From: an uncultured Prevotellaceae bacterium
GTDB taxonomy: Bacteria > Bacteroidota > Bacteroidia > Bacteroidales > Bacteroidaceae
Direction: 5' to 3'
Length of the DNA stretch: 64,000 bases
NCBI GenBank assembly: GCA_900319385.1
Contig: ONOG01000025.1
Location: forward strand, 1-64,000
In this document: in pieces, positions 1 through 9,549 of the stretch
How positions within the stretch are numbered: position 1 is the stretch's first letter
Layout of the letters: the number at the start of each line of letters is the position of its first letter
Notes under the pieces: model-generated
The model's input: the letters and a program-made list of their open reading frames with translations, nothing else
Databases searched by the model: none
What the model was told of the DNA's origin: nothing
Translations under genes and position numbers: made by a program

Positions 1-955
1 GTTGGAACAGGCTAATAATAGGAGTACCATGTTCTGTCGTTTTGAAATTGTCACGAGTATATGACCCGTAGTCAGAAAAACGCTGGCATGAAAAGTTACC
101 AAGCAAGAACAAGTCTCTAACTTCGTCATCTTTACCAGTCAGCTGCATCTCATACAGCGCATCAAGTTCTTCGTCTGTCAAATAGAGTTCGGCTTTCTTC
201 TCATTAGCCTTAACAGTTCTCTCTTTCCAGACTTTAAGGGAAACAGCATTAGCATTTATACCCTCTTCTGCAGCCAGATTGCAAAGTTTTCTAAAGCAAG
301 TAACGTATTTAGATATGGTCTTTGGCATCATCCCTTTCTTTTCAAGGAAAGTATAGAACTTGTCAGCAAAAGGTTTGGTGATTTCATCAAACGTCATATC
401 AGCCGGGGTATAAGCTTTTATGTACTTGCCAAAGCATTCCCATACCACAACAGACGAGCGCTCGTAGTGCTCTCCGTTGTGATGAAGAATGTCTTTGTTC
501 TTGATACCGTCAAGGAAATACTCGTAAAAGCCGACGATCGATTTCATTTCCCTATTCTTCCGTTCCTTCCTTTCTTTCCGTTCTTGCTCCTTTCTGTCAT
601 AAACTTCCTTCATGACGATCTTTTCCACAGCTGCATTTAGCAGCATCGAGTTGAGAGCAGAATTTCCATCCTCCACCTCATAATGTACATCATCGATGTC
701 AATGCCGTTGGCAATAACATCATTAATGGAGGCCTCTATCAAGTCCAGTTTATCTGACAACTCCTTACCGTCTTTGGTCTGGCGGAAAGTTTCCCATATC
801 TTAGCGGACTTGTTCACTCGAATCCAAGTCTGAATATCCACGGGGATGTTTGTACACACCAATGCACGTATCATTGGGGTCCGCTTGCGTACCTCTATAT
901 ATAAGTTAGCGCGTCCCTTTGTTTCCTTTGTCCTCAGAAAGTACTTTTTTGCCAT
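1..955 (-). CDS. Tyrosine recombinase (integrase), partial; C-terminus beyond the left edge
   Basis: An open frame reads leftward from the ATG at 955-953 to the window edge, about 318 codons without a stop. It begins MAKKYFLRTKETKGRANLY, the usual N-terminal arm of Bacteroidetes integrases. A core-binding region follows (about residues 125-235), and then the start of the catalytic domain, with the first catalytic arginine in FSCQRFSDYG at about residue 295. The remaining catalytic residues (K, HxxR, H/W, Y) would lie outside the window. It faces away from a tRNA-derived attachment site 180 bp behind it, the usual place for the integrase of an element integrated in a tRNA gene. The class is secure; whether the protein is intact cannot be seen. 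Confidence 0.88.
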   Translation of the reverse strand, partial: MAKKYFLRTKETKGRANLYIEVRKRTPMIRALVCTNIPVDIQTWIRVNKSAKIWETFRQTKDGKELSDKLDLIEASINDVIANGIDIDDVHYEVEDGNSALNSMLLNAAVEKIVMKEVYDRKEQERKERKERKNREMKSIVGFYEYFLDGIKNKDILHHNGEHYERSSVVVWECFGKYIKAYTPADMTFDEITKPFADKFYTFLEKKGMMPKTISKYVTCFRKLCNLAAEEGINANAVSLKVWKERTVKANEKKAELYLTDEELDALYEMQLTGKDDEVRDLFLLGNFSCQRFSDYGSYTRDNFKTTEHGTPIISLFQ

Positions 956-980
956 CTTGATCTTGTTTTGATTATCGGGT

Positions 981-989
981 GCAAAGGTA
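981..989 (-). promoter_or_regulatory. Predicted -7 box (TACCTTTGC) of the integrase gene
   Basis: On the minus strand a TAnnTTTGC box lies about 25 bp upstream of the integrase ATG and matches the Bacteroidetes primary sigma factor -7 consensus. Confidence 0.55.
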
Positions 990-1138
990 CAAAAAAGTTT
1001 TTAAATTGATGGAACATTGATGGAACATTTTTAAGTTTTTATGAATTCTTTTGAACACCCAAATTTTTAATAATCTTTATAACATACTGATATACAGTAT
1101 TCTATATGTGTTTTCTAAAAATCTTAGAAATTCACAAT

Positions 1139-1166
1139 GACGGTTCGAGTCCGTCCGGGCACCCCA
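1139..1166 (+). other. tRNA 3'-end fragment: right attachment site of an integrated element
   Basis: A complete T-arm (GACGG stem, TTCGAGT loop, CCGTC stem) is followed by a seven-base acceptor 3' strand (CGGGCAC), a C and CCA. No D-arm or anticodon arm precedes it, so only the 3' end of a tRNA gene is present. A factor-independent terminator follows 6 bp later, as after a native tRNA. This is the expected right junction of an element inserted in the 3' end of a tRNA gene, with the restored full tRNA at the other end, left of the window. C at position 73 would suit tRNA-His, but the identity is not secure. Confidence 0.75.
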
Positions 1167-1171
1167 CAAAA

Positions 1172-1204
1172 AAATCCCTGCATCCGAGGTGGATGCAGGG
1201 ATTT
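1172..1204 (+). terminator. Factor-independent terminator behind the tRNA remnant
   Basis: A perfect 14-bp stem (1172-1185 with 1191-1204) with a 5-nt loop, followed by a T-rich run. On the minus strand it lies downstream of the GH2 gene and could serve as its terminator too. Confidence 0.8.
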
Positions 1205-1222
1205 CTGTTTTTCTCTACATTA

Positions 1223-3703
1223 TTATTTTGATATGAGGTGGAGGGTGGCAGACTTCAATCCTTTCCCACTCAGCGTTACATGGATGTTTCCTGGCTTGGT
1301 AGTGGTAATGACACCGACGGAGAGCTGGCCATGGAAGGCACGCATCTGGGGACGGGTGAAGACCTCGGTGCTGGTGGCATCGCCGTTGCAAATGCCCTTG
1401 AAACTGCCTGCACCTGTGACTTTAACGGTCAGCAGGTTGTCGGCATCGGGACAGAGGTTTCCATCTTTGTCAACTATACAAGCAGTGAGAAATGCCATAT
1501 CATCACCATCGGCACACAATGTATTACGATCGGCCGTCAGCTCGATGTGATCGGGTTTACCTGCTGTGCGAACAACCTGTTCTCCTGCCTTGTTGCCGTC
1601 CTTGTCATAGACAACCACTCGGAGTTCACCTGGCTGATAGCGGACATTGTTCCAACGCAAGCGATAGCGGTCGAGAACTGCTGTGTTTTCGGCACTGACT
1701 GGCTCATACTTGGTACTTTGCAGATTATAAGTGGTCGTCTTGCTGATGCGTCCCTGACTCACCCCATTAACAAAGAGTTCGGCGGTGGGATAGTTGGTGT
1801 AGCAATAGACAGGAGTGATTTCACCTTCGCGCCCTGACCATGTCCAGTGAGGGAGCAGATGGATGGTAGGGGCGTCTGTGTTCCAGCGTGACCGATAGAG
1901 ATAGTAGCGGTCTTTGGGCAGACCTGCAAGGTCGAAGATGCCGAAATAACTGCTACGACTGCCCTTGCCATCGTAGGGTGTCGGTTCGCCAAGATAGTCA
2001 AAACCCGTCCACACAAATTCGCCGATAACCCACGGCATATCGTCTTGAAATGCCCAGTCCTCGTCAGGCAGGTTGCTCCACGGACAAGCCTCGACGTCGT
2101 AACCACTGCACTGGTTGTCGTCATAGACTGCATTTCGCGACGGGACGACAGGAAACTTATAGACTCCGCGGCTGCTGACCGTCGATGCTGTCTCACTGCC
2201 GAGCACGAAGCCGTGACGTAAGTGCTGGTAGGCATTCTCGTAGCGTGGCAGACGATAGTTGATGCCTGGAATGTCGATGACCTGTGCAAAACCGCTGCTC
2301 AGGGCGTTGTCGATACGGTCCATGCCCGTAGTGACAGGACGTGTGGGGTCGTGACGATGGATGAGGTTTTGCATGTCTCGAATCATGCGTGTGCCTTCGG
2401 TGTTACCCTGCTCGGGGATTTCGTTGCCGATGCTCCACATGACAATGCTGGGGTGTAAGCGGTTGGCCTCGACGAGGTTGACAAGGTCGCGCACCCACCA
2501 CTGGTCATAATACCGGTTGTAGCCGTTCTTCACCTTGGGATAGCGCCACATATCGAACGACTCGGCCATGACCATCAGACCAAGCGAGTCGCAGAGGTCC
2601 ATCTGCCACTGGGAGGGCATGTTGTGAGAAGTGCGGATGGCATCGCAACCCATCTCTTTCAAGAGGACAAGCTGATGAGCAAGGGCAGCTTTGTTTACTG
2701 CAGAACCGAGCATACCGAGGTCGTGGTGCAGGCAGACACCTTTGAATTTGCGTTTACGACCATTGAGGACAAAACCACGTCGTTCATCAACACTGAGGGT
2801 GCGTATGCCATATTTCACTGTCTTTTGGTCAACGATGCGTCCATTTCCGTCCTCAAGGCTGACGGTGAGGTCGTAGAGTTGAGGATGTTCGGGCGACCAC
2901 CATTGCACATCTTTCAAATTGACTGTCCCCCTTGCGATGATGTCACCCAGACAATCGGCGTTGAGGATTGGCAGGTGGGCTTCTTGTCCATGAGTAGAGA
3001 CACGGACGCTGTATTTAGACGAATAACAGCCAAAAGCTGACACGGTCACCTCAATCGTAGCGTTGCGACTGGCAAAGTCCAGTTGTTGGGTCTCGACGTT
3101 GATGCCCCACTGCTTGATGGCGCATGATCCTGTGGTGATGAGGGTGACTGGACGATAAAGACCTGCACCTGGATACCAACGACTACTCTGCGGGAGGTTG
3201 TTCAGACGAACAGCCAGTGTATTCGGACGTCCATCTTTATATATATAAGGTGTAACGTCAATGTTAAAGGCTGAGTAGCCGTATTTCCACTCGCCAGCCT
3301 TCTGGCCATTGACATAGACTTCGGGTTCAGACATGGCACCGTCAAAGTTTAACAACGCCTTTTCTGCATTTTGAGGCACACTGAAAGTGGTGCGATACCA
3401 CCCCACCCCAATCCAGGGCAATGCTCCTGTGCGGCCATTTTTCACCGAGGCTTCTTTCTCACCATTTTGTTCAATGGCCACCTTTTGTCGGTCGAGGTTG
3501 AAGTCGAAAGGACCGCTGATAGCCCAGTCGTGAGGAACGGTGACCACCTGCCAGCGGTGGTCGTTGAATGTCTCAGAAGAATTCACCGGAGCATCATCGT
3601 GCGAGAATCGCCATGTCCGTAATAGTTGTTCATGACGTTGCGCTGTCATGTTGAGTGCAAAAGCCATCACTAAGCAAGTAATCAGTAAATGTTTCATGGT
3701 CAA
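1223..3703 (-). CDS. Glycoside hydrolase family 2 (beta-galactosidase-like), exported
   Basis: An 826-residue protein with an N-terminal signal peptide ending near TAQ (residue 22). It has GH2 layout: sugar-binding domain (about 25-190), immunoglobulin-like domain (about 195-305), TIM barrel (about 306-600) and C-terminal beta domains that resemble DUF4982. The acid/base glutamate is in WSIGNE (E428). The best nucleophile candidate is the Glu of LGSETAS (E504), because the 76-residue spacing fits related beta-galactosidases. E562 in VIGEFVW is conserved but less likely. It would act in the periplasm or at the surface on beta-linked galactosides or similar plant or host glycans. Substrate is not determinable. 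It is monocistronic and lies just outside the integrated element. Confidence 0.88.
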   Translation of the reverse strand: MTMKHLLITCLVMAFALNMTAQRHEQLLRTWRFSHDDAPVNSSETFNDHRWQVVTVPHDWAISGPFDFNLDRQKVAIEQNGEKEASVKNGRTGALPWIGVGWYRTTFSVPQNAEKALLNFDGAMSEPEVYVNGQKAGEWKYGYSAFNIDVTPYIYKDGRPNTLAVRLNNLPQSSRWYPGAGLYRPVTLITTGSCAIKQWGINVETQQLDFASRNATIEVTVSAFGCYSSKYSVRVSTHGQEAHLPILNADCLGDIIARGTVNLKDVQWWSPEHPQLYDLTVSLEDGNGRIVDQKTVKYGIRTLSVDERRGFVLNGRKRKFKGVCLHHDLGMLGSAVNKAALAHQLVLLKEMGCDAIRTSHNMPSQWQMDLCDSLGLMVMAESFDMWRYPKVKNGYNRYYDQWWVRDLVNLVEANRLHPSIVMWSIGNEIPEQGNTEGTRMIRDMQNLIHRHDPTRPVTTGMDRIDNALSSGFAQVIDIPGINYRLPRYENAYQHLRHGFVLGSETASTVSSRGVYKFPVVPSRNAVYDDNQCSGYDVEACPWSNLPDEDWAFQDDMPWVIGEFVWTGFDYLGEPTPYDGKGSRSSYFGIFDLAGLPKDRYYLYRSRWNTDAPTIHLLPHWTWSGREGEITPVYCYTNYPTAELFVNGVSQGRISKTTTYNLQSTKYEPVSAENTAVLDRYRLRWNNVRYQPGELRVVVYDKDGNKAGEQVVRTAGKPDHIELTADRNTLCADGDDMAFLTACIVDKDGNLCPDADNLLTVKVTGAGSFKGICNGDATSTEVFTRPQMRAFHGQLSVGVITTTKPGNIHVTLSGKGLKSATLHLISK

Positions 3704-3734
3704 TGTTTTATTTGGTACTATTATCGCTGAACGT

Positions 3735-5309
3735 TCATCGTTTCCCGTTCAACTTTATTTTTAAATATTCGTAATAATCTTGTGGCAGAACCGTGTCTGG
3801 CAGTAGGTCTTGAAACATGTGCCTCACGAGTTCTGGTGTAAGTTCACAGGCTGTTTTCAGACTTTGAAGAGCTTCCGATGTTTCCCCATTCTGATATTGT
3901 GCCATTGCCAGATAGGCATACACATGATTGCGTGCAGGAAAATCCTCCTCCTTCAGTTCCATATCCTTCAGAGAATGGAGAATCACCTCAGCCATATTGT
4001 TGTAGTCGTAGGCTAAGAAGCGGATGGCAAAGGCAAAGAGAAGCGAATGGTAATGCTGCGGATTGTCTTCCAAAATAGAACTGAACGTATCGGTGGCCTG
4101 TTCTGCAAGTCCCTGACCCAGCAACACAGTTCCCTGCTGCAAACGATAGTCGATGTTCTTAGGGTCGATTGCTAGAGCACGCTCGATAGCCTTGGCGGCC
4201 AGGTCGAACTGCTGCGCCATACACAGACCATCCGACACTTCGAAGTATTTCCATGCCCTCTGTTCTGAATCCAAGTCTTTCGTCTTGCTGACATAGCTGA
4301 AAGCCGATTTCCAGTAACCCACCGACAGTTCTAACTCATTCAAGCAGGCATAGCAGAAAGCGATATACTGATCCTCGCTGTGGGCTCCCGTCAGACGCCT
4401 GTATTTCAAGAACACAGGCAAAGCCTCGGCATAGTTCTGCAATCCATAATAGGAATGAGCCTTCGTGAGCAAGGCCAATTCATCGTCGGGGTTGATGGCC
4501 AAGGCAAAGCCCAGCGAATTGAGTGCCTCGTCATACTTTTCCATCGTCTGCTGAGCAGCCGACAGAATCGTCCAACCGTTTGGCAGGTAGGGATCGGTGT
4601 CGAGCAGACGGAGGAAAATCAACTCAACCAGTTCAACATAACCCTCATCCCTGCAAATGTCGGCGATGGCCAAGTCGCTCTCGAAGTTGCCCAACGTGTC
4701 GAAACGGTCCAGATAGGCCTTCACCCATTTCTGTGCATACTCTTCACGTCCCTGCTCACCCAGTTCGACATACGACATAATGACGTGCAGATAGGCATCG
4801 CGCACCTCACGTTCTGCATCCTGTTCCGACACCGACTCCTCCTCCTCGTCATCAAATTCGTCGTAGAGAGGTTTTTCATGCGTATTCTTGCTAAATCCGC
4901 GACCGTCATAAAATCCCCACTCATCCTCCACCTCGCCCATCCACGTCTCAAAATACGCATTGGCCACATCAGGACGTTGATAAAGCGCATACTCCAACTG
5001 AGCCTGTAGGTAAATGACGTCGTAATTGTCGGCCGAATCGAGAGAATCGACAATCGACTCAGCCTCGTTGAAACGATGAAGGTAGATGAGCACACCAGCT
5101 CTCACCACCGGCATGAGGTCGTCGTCGGGATGATGAAGCAAACCCTCATCGCAGACAGCCAGCGCTTTCTCGGGTTGATTCTCGTCGAGGTAGTAGTCCG
5201 ACAAATCTACATAGTCGTCACTGTCCAGATAACAAGACGTGCCCTCACGCAACGACTTCTCGTAGCGTGAAAGCACGTCTTGAAATTCTCTGGAACTAAA
5301 ATCCTTCAT
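3735..5309 (-). CDS. Tetratricopeptide repeat protein
   Basis: A 524-residue, acidic, soluble protein with no signal peptide. Repeated helical pairs of TPR type are visible, for example around PEKALAVCDEGLLHHPDD, YDEALNSLGFALAINPDD and LAAKAIERALAIDPKN. An acidic stretch (FDDEEEESVSEQDAE) falls near residue 155. TPR proteins of this length usually act as scaffolds in protein complexes; the partner is unknown here. It lies 45 bp downstream of glnS on the same strand and is probably cotranscribed. The short gap holds a GGGGGAG-type palindrome directly before the start codon, which could affect translation. Confidence 0.8.
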   Translation of the reverse strand: MKDFSSREFQDVLSRYEKSLREGTSCYLDSDDYVDLSDYYLDENQPEKALAVCDEGLLHHPDDDLMPVVRAGVLIYLHRFNEAESIVDSLDSADNYDVIYLQAQLEYALYQRPDVANAYFETWMGEVEDEWGFYDGRGFSKNTHEKPLYDEFDDEEEESVSEQDAEREVRDAYLHVIMSYVELGEQGREEYAQKWVKAYLDRFDTLGNFESDLAIADICRDEGYVELVELIFLRLLDTDPYLPNGWTILSAAQQTMEKYDEALNSLGFALAINPDDELALLTKAHSYYGLQNYAEALPVFLKYRRLTGAHSEDQYIAFCYACLNELELSVGYWKSAFSYVSKTKDLDSEQRAWKYFEVSDGLCMAQQFDLAAKAIERALAIDPKNIDYRLQQGTVLLGQGLAEQATDTFSSILEDNPQHYHSLLFAFAIRFLAYDYNNMAEVILHSLKDMELKEEDFPARNHVYAYLAMAQYQNGETSEALQSLKTACELTPELVRHMFQDLLPDTVLPQDYYEYLKIKLNGKR

Positions 5310-5318
5310 AAGCCTTCT

Positions 5319-5337
5319 CCCCCTCCTTTAGAGGGGG
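5319..5337. repeat. CCCCTCC-type palindromic intergenic repeat
   Basis: CCCCCTC and GAGGGGG form a hairpin in the glnS-TPR gap. Copies of the same family occur at about 16.01-16.03 kb, 16.09-16.12 kb and 49.21-49.29 kb. Confidence 0.65.
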
Positions 5338-5354
5338 CTGATGGAGGCTGCTAT

Positions 5355-7109
5355 TCATTTCCAGTTATCCTTCAGCCCCACCGTACGGTTGAACACCAGA
5401 TGGTCCGGTGTGGAGTCGGGATCCACATTGTAGTAACCAATGCGCTGGAACTGCAGGTAGTCGAGCGGCTGACGGGTCGCAGCCCACTCTTCGACAAACG
5501 CCGTCGTGTTCACCTCCAGACTGTTGGGATTGAGGAACGGACGCATCGCCTCGATACCACGCACACCCTCATGCTCGTCGCTCCACTTCTTGATTTCGTC
5601 ACGAGGATTTGCCACCAGCCAGAGGCGGTCGTAATTACGAACCTCGGCAGGCAGGCAGTGACGGCACGACAGCCAGTGAATTGTCTTTCCCTTGATCTTC
5701 ATGTTGCAGTTCGGTTCCCCAGTCTTCGTCTGTGGAATCACCTCGGCATGAATCTCCACGATATTGCCATCAGCATCCTTCACAATACACTCCTCAGGAT
5801 TCTCCGAGCAGCGAATGATGTATGAATTTTTCAGACGAACCTCCTTACCAGGAGCCAGACGCATAAACTTCTTCTCCGCCACCTCCTGGAAGTCATCACG
5901 CTCAATCCACAACTCACGAGTCAGTCGGATTTCGTGCATGCCGTCAGCCTCGTTCTCCGGATTATTCTGCACCGTATAAACCTCCTCAGCATCCTCTGGC
6001 AAATTCGTCAGCACCAGTTTCAACGGATTCAGCACAGCACTCATACGCAGCGCCCGCTTGTTCAAGTCATCGCGCACCGACGACTCCAGCAGCGCCATCT
6101 CATTCAAGGCATCGAACGTCGTGTAGCCAATCTTGTCGATAAAGTTCAGAATCGACTGCGGACTGTAGCCACGTCGGCGCAAGCCACAGATCGTCGGCAT
6201 GCGGGGGTCGTCCCAACCCTTCACCACACCCTCCTGCGTGAGGATGAGCAAATTGCGCTTCGACATCAGTGTATGCGTCAGGTTCAGCTTGTTGAACTCC
6301 GTCTGGCGCGGACGGTTGTCATCCAGCGGCAGTTCGTGCTTCGACTCCTTCAGCCAATCAACGAACAAGTCATAAAGCGGACGATGGCTGACAAACTCCA
6401 GCGTACACCACGAATGGGTCACACCCTCGAAGTAGTCACACTGCCCGTGCGTATAGTCATACATCGGGTAAGCATTCCACTTGTTCCCCGTACGGTCATG
6501 CGGCATGTTCAGCACACGATACATGATAGGGTCACGGAAGTGCATATTAGGGCTTGCCATATCAATCTTGGCACGCAACACCATCCGTCCCCGTTCCACA
6601 CGACCACTGTTCATCTCCTCAAACAGGCGCAGGTTCTCCTCCACCGGACGGTCCCTGTACGGACTGTTCTGCCCAGGCTGCGTCGGCGTACCCTTCTGCG
6701 CGGCAATCTCCTCGCTCGTCTGCTCGTCCACGTAGGCACGACCCTGCTTGATCAGTTCGACCGCCAAGTCCCAGAGCTGCTGGAAGTAGTCGCTCGCATG
6801 ATAGAGGTGAGCCCACTCAAAGCCCAGCCACTCGATGTCGCGCTTAATGGCCTCCACATATTCGCCATCCTCCTTCTGCGGATTCGTATCGTCGAGGCGC
6901 AGGTTACACTCACCACCATACTTCTTCGCCAGTCCGAAGTCGATCGCGATGGCCTTCGCATGACCGATGTGCAGGTAGCCGTTCGGTTCGGGCGGGAAAC
7001 GAGTCTGCAAACGTCCACCGTTCTTACCCGCTGCCAGGTCCTTCTTCACTTGTTCTTCGACGAAGCTCACACTCTCTGTCTTCGCCGCTGTCTGTTCTGT
7101 TGTATTCAT
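5355..7109 (-). CDS. glnS: Glutaminyl-tRNA synthetase
   Basis: 584 residues. This class I synthetase charges tRNA-Gln with glutamine. The HIGH signature is in PPEPNGYLHIGHAK (HIGH at 47-50), and the second signature is a KMSKS variant, LMSKRNLL, near residue 283. GlnRS rather than GluRS is supported by the TRFPPEPNGYLHIGH context, by GWDDPRMPT, and by a full C-terminal two-barrel anticodon-binding domain (about 345-570). Most Bacteroidetes carry a GlnRS, which the family is thought to have gained by transfer from eukaryotes. A TATCTTTGC promoter lies 46-54 bp upstream. It is the first gene of a likely two-gene unit with the TPR protein. Confidence 0.97.
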   Translation of the reverse strand: MNTTEQTAAKTESVSFVEEQVKKDLAAGKNGGRLQTRFPPEPNGYLHIGHAKAIAIDFGLAKKYGGECNLRLDDTNPQKEDGEYVEAIKRDIEWLGFEWAHLYHASDYFQQLWDLAVELIKQGRAYVDEQTSEEIAAQKGTPTQPGQNSPYRDRPVEENLRLFEEMNSGRVERGRMVLRAKIDMASPNMHFRDPIMYRVLNMPHDRTGNKWNAYPMYDYTHGQCDYFEGVTHSWCTLEFVSHRPLYDLFVDWLKESKHELPLDDNRPRQTEFNKLNLTHTLMSKRNLLILTQEGVVKGWDDPRMPTICGLRRRGYSPQSILNFIDKIGYTTFDALNEMALLESSVRDDLNKRALRMSAVLNPLKLVLTNLPEDAEEVYTVQNNPENEADGMHEIRLTRELWIERDDFQEVAEKKFMRLAPGKEVRLKNSYIIRCSENPEECIVKDADGNIVEIHAEVIPQTKTGEPNCNMKIKGKTIHWLSCRHCLPAEVRNYDRLWLVANPRDEIKKWSDEHEGVRGIEAMRPFLNPNSLEVNTTAFVEEWAATRQPLDYLQFQRIGYYNVDPDSTPDHLVFNRTVGLKDNWK

Positions 7110-7154
7110 ATCGTCATTCTGTGATTGATTTCCAAAAACGAAACTATTTATCGT

Positions 7155-7163
7155 GCAAAGATA
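7155..7163 (-). promoter_or_regulatory. Predicted -7 box (TATCTTTGC) of glnS
   Basis: Minus-strand match to the Bacteroidetes -7 consensus, about 46 bp before the glnS start codon. Confidence 0.6.
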
Positions 7164-7170
7164 CGACTAA

Positions 7171-7212
7171 TAATTGAAAATTGAAAATTGAAAATGAAAA
7201 ATTGAAAATTGA
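7171..7212. repeat. AATTGAAA simple repeat
   Basis: Five to six degenerate AATTGAAA units in the gap between the Kef-type gene and glnS. The same family recurs at 10978-11007, 22483-22512, 49185-49210, 50901-50923, 53131-53165 and 62466-62562. Confidence 0.7.
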
Positions 7213-7236
7213 TGAGCAAAGAGGGAAACAAAGGGA

Positions 7237-9519
7237 TTACCCTTCGCTGCTCTCTTCCTTGTCGTCTCCGCTGTTGCTGCGGACAAACTGCCGGATTCGT
7301 TCCGTCTCTCCCGCCACGACGACGAGGTCGCCCGTCCTGAAAGTAAGTTGGGGGTCGGGATTGGCGAGCAGACTGCCATCGCGCTCGATACCCATGACGA
7401 CGCATTGTGCCTGTTCGCGGATGCCTGACTGCATGAGCGACGTGCCGACGAGGGGGCTGGAGGGTCCGACGACAAACTGCTCGAGTGTGACGTGAGTGCG
7501 GGTGCCCGACTGACGGTCAGACGGCGTGCGCTGGCTGGTGTCGAGCAGACGGTGGAAGCGCTGAATCTGCTCGTCGGTGCCAGCAACGACGATCTTGTCG
7601 CCAGGATAGAGGATAGAGCGTCCGCCTGGGATGTTGATGTGTATGCCACCCCGAACGATGCGCACGACGCTGACGCCGCTGCTCTGGCGGATGCCGCTCT
7701 GCTGCAGGGAATGTCCGCAGAGGGTGGATTCGGGCGGGAGCTGGAAGTCGGCGATGTGGAGGTCGTAGCTAAGAAGGGAGCCTTCGAAGCTGCGACTCAC
7801 GCTGCGACGACGTTCGGCTGCCGTCTCACGTGCACTGAGGTTGTTGCTGAAGCGGTGGTTAAGGGCGTGCGACTGACGACGAACCCGACGCGACAGCATG
7901 ACGAGGAGGACGACGACAAGGGCAACGGCAAAGACGATGCCGTAGGTGAAGGTGAAGAAGCGGTAGATGGCGTAGGCGACTATGTTAATGCTGACAAAGA
8001 TGCGCAGGAGGCTGACGGCAATGAGCTTGGCTTGCTGGGTGTGGGTGGAGTGCCAGAGCTGGCGCGACTCTTCGCTGCGACCGCCTGCGTGGATGATGGC
8101 GTAGAGGAAGGGGGAGCAGAGGATGAGCAGCCCGACGAGTTCGACGCCCTCGACGAGCCATTGGGGGATGTAGTTGGGCAACTGACGGTCGAGCCAGGGG
8201 TCGAGAATGTGGAAGAAGAGGGTGTAGATGAAAATGATGATGACGCCATAGACGAGGAGGGAGAGGAGCACGCGGCGCAGGTAACGCTGGAAGAGGGTCT
8301 GCTGACTGACGGTGTTGCGGCTACGAGCATAGTTGGCGAGCAGGCGGCGGGTGCCGTCGCTGAGATGGCGGTCGAGGGCCTGGAAGGCTGGTTCGGCACC
8401 GCGAATGACGAAGGGGGTGAGGAAGGTGGTGATGACGCTGACGGCTACGACGATGGGATAGAGGCTGCGGTCGGTGACACCGAGGTCTTCGCCCAGGTCG
8501 GCGATGATGAAGGCGAATTCACCAATTTGGACGAGGGCAAATCCGGTCTGCATGGACACCTTGAGCGATTGGCCGGAAAGGAGTGTGCCGAAGGTGCCAA
8601 AGAGTATCTGACCAAGGATGACGACGAGGGTGATGACGAGGATGGGGAGCCAGTGGGTGGCGAGCAGAGAGGGGTCAATCATCATGCCGACTGAGACGAA
8701 GAAGATACTGCCAAATATATTCTTCACGGGTTCCATGAGTCGCTCGATGCGCTCGGCTTCAAGCGTCTCAGCGAGCAGGCTGCCCATGACAAAGGCGCCA
8801 AGAGCACTGCTGAATCCGGCACCAATGGCCAGAAGCACCATGCCGAGGCAGAGGCCAACGGAGAGGATGGTAAGTGTCTCGTCGTTGAGCGAACGCTTGA
8901 AGCGTCGGAGGAAGGTGGGCAGGAGGAGGATGCCGAGAACGAACCAGAGGACGAGATAGCCGACGAGTTTGGCGACTTCGAGCAGCAGGGCTGTGCCTTC
9001 GAAGCTGCGACTGGTAGCTATGGAGGTGAGCAGCACCATCAGCACGACGGCGAAGAGGTCTTCGACCACGAGGATGCCAAAGCAGATGCTGGCGAACTGG
9101 TGATTGCGCATGCCCATATCGTCAAGGGCTTTGAAGACGATGGTGGTGGACGACATACAGAGCATGCCACCAAGAAAGAGGGAGTTGATTTCGCTCCAGC
9201 CGAACAGACGGCCGACAAGGAATCCAGTGGCCATCATACCGACAACGATGGTGCCGGCGGCAATGAGTGCGGTGGTGCCGACCTGCAGGAGTTTCTTGAA
9301 CGAAAACTCGAGCCCCATGGCGAAGAGGAGAAAGAGGACACCAATCTGCCCCCATGTATCGACACTGGCCTTGTCGGTCACCCATGCCTCACCGAGAACG
9401 TATGGACCGACCATCATTCCTGCTACGATGTAGCCAAGAACGACGGGTTGCTTGAGCAGCTTGAACAGCAGACTGGTGATGCCCGCTGTGAGCATGATGA
9501 TGCACAGATCTTGTATCAA
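7237..9519 (-). CDS. CPA2-family cation:proton antiporter with two TrkA-C domains
   Basis: 760 residues. Residues 1 to about 385 form the multi-span Na+/H+ exchanger domain (VLGYIVAGMMVGPYVLG near the start). A second membrane part with roughly four spans follows (about 415-560). The cytoplasmic tail carries two RCK_C/TrkA-C domains in tandem (about 595-670 and 680-750), each with the PGD/TGD..VVVAG ending. No TrkA-N Rossmann domain with GxGxxG is visible, unlike KefB/KefC. The family exchanges K+ or Na+ for protons at the inner membrane, and the RCK_C pair is expected to sense a ligand. It is downstream of, and same-strand with, an alanine symporter (30 bp gap). Confidence 0.9.
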   Translation of the reverse strand: MIQDLCIIMLTAGITSLLFKLLKQPVVLGYIVAGMMVGPYVLGEAWVTDKASVDTWGQIGVLFLLFAMGLEFSFKKLLQVGTTALIAAGTIVVGMMATGFLVGRLFGWSEINSLFLGGMLCMSSTTIVFKALDDMGMRNHQFASICFGILVVEDLFAVVLMVLLTSIATSRSFEGTALLLEVAKLVGYLVLWFVLGILLLPTFLRRFKRSLNDETLTILSVGLCLGMVLLAIGAGFSSALGAFVMGSLLAETLEAERIERLMEPVKNIFGSIFFVSVGMMIDPSLLATHWLPILVITLVVILGQILFGTFGTLLSGQSLKVSMQTGFALVQIGEFAFIIADLGEDLGVTDRSLYPIVVAVSVITTFLTPFVIRGAEPAFQALDRHLSDGTRRLLANYARSRNTVSQQTLFQRYLRRVLLSLLVYGVIIIFIYTLFFHILDPWLDRQLPNYIPQWLVEGVELVGLLILCSPFLYAIIHAGGRSEESRQLWHSTHTQQAKLIAVSLLRIFVSINIVAYAIYRFFTFTYGIVFAVALVVVLLVMLSRRVRRQSHALNHRFSNNLSARETAAERRRSVSRSFEGSLLSYDLHIADFQLPPESTLCGHSLQQSGIRQSSGVSVVRIVRGGIHINIPGGRSILYPGDKIVVAGTDEQIQRFHRLLDTSQRTPSDRQSGTRTHVTLEQFVVGPSSPLVGTSLMQSGIREQAQCVVMGIERDGSLLANPDPQLTFRTGDLVVVAGETERIRQFVRSNSGDDKEESSEG

Positions 9520-9549
9520 TTTATTTATTTATTTTTTAATTATAACGCT

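Noticed and set aside
5934..7124. 396-residue plus-strand frame
   Set aside because: Antisense shadow of glnS; Arg/His/Leu-rich without motifs.
7492..8694. 400-residue plus-strand acidic frame
   Set aside because: Lies opposite the Kef-type antiporter gene; the composition is that of an antisense shadow of a membrane protein.
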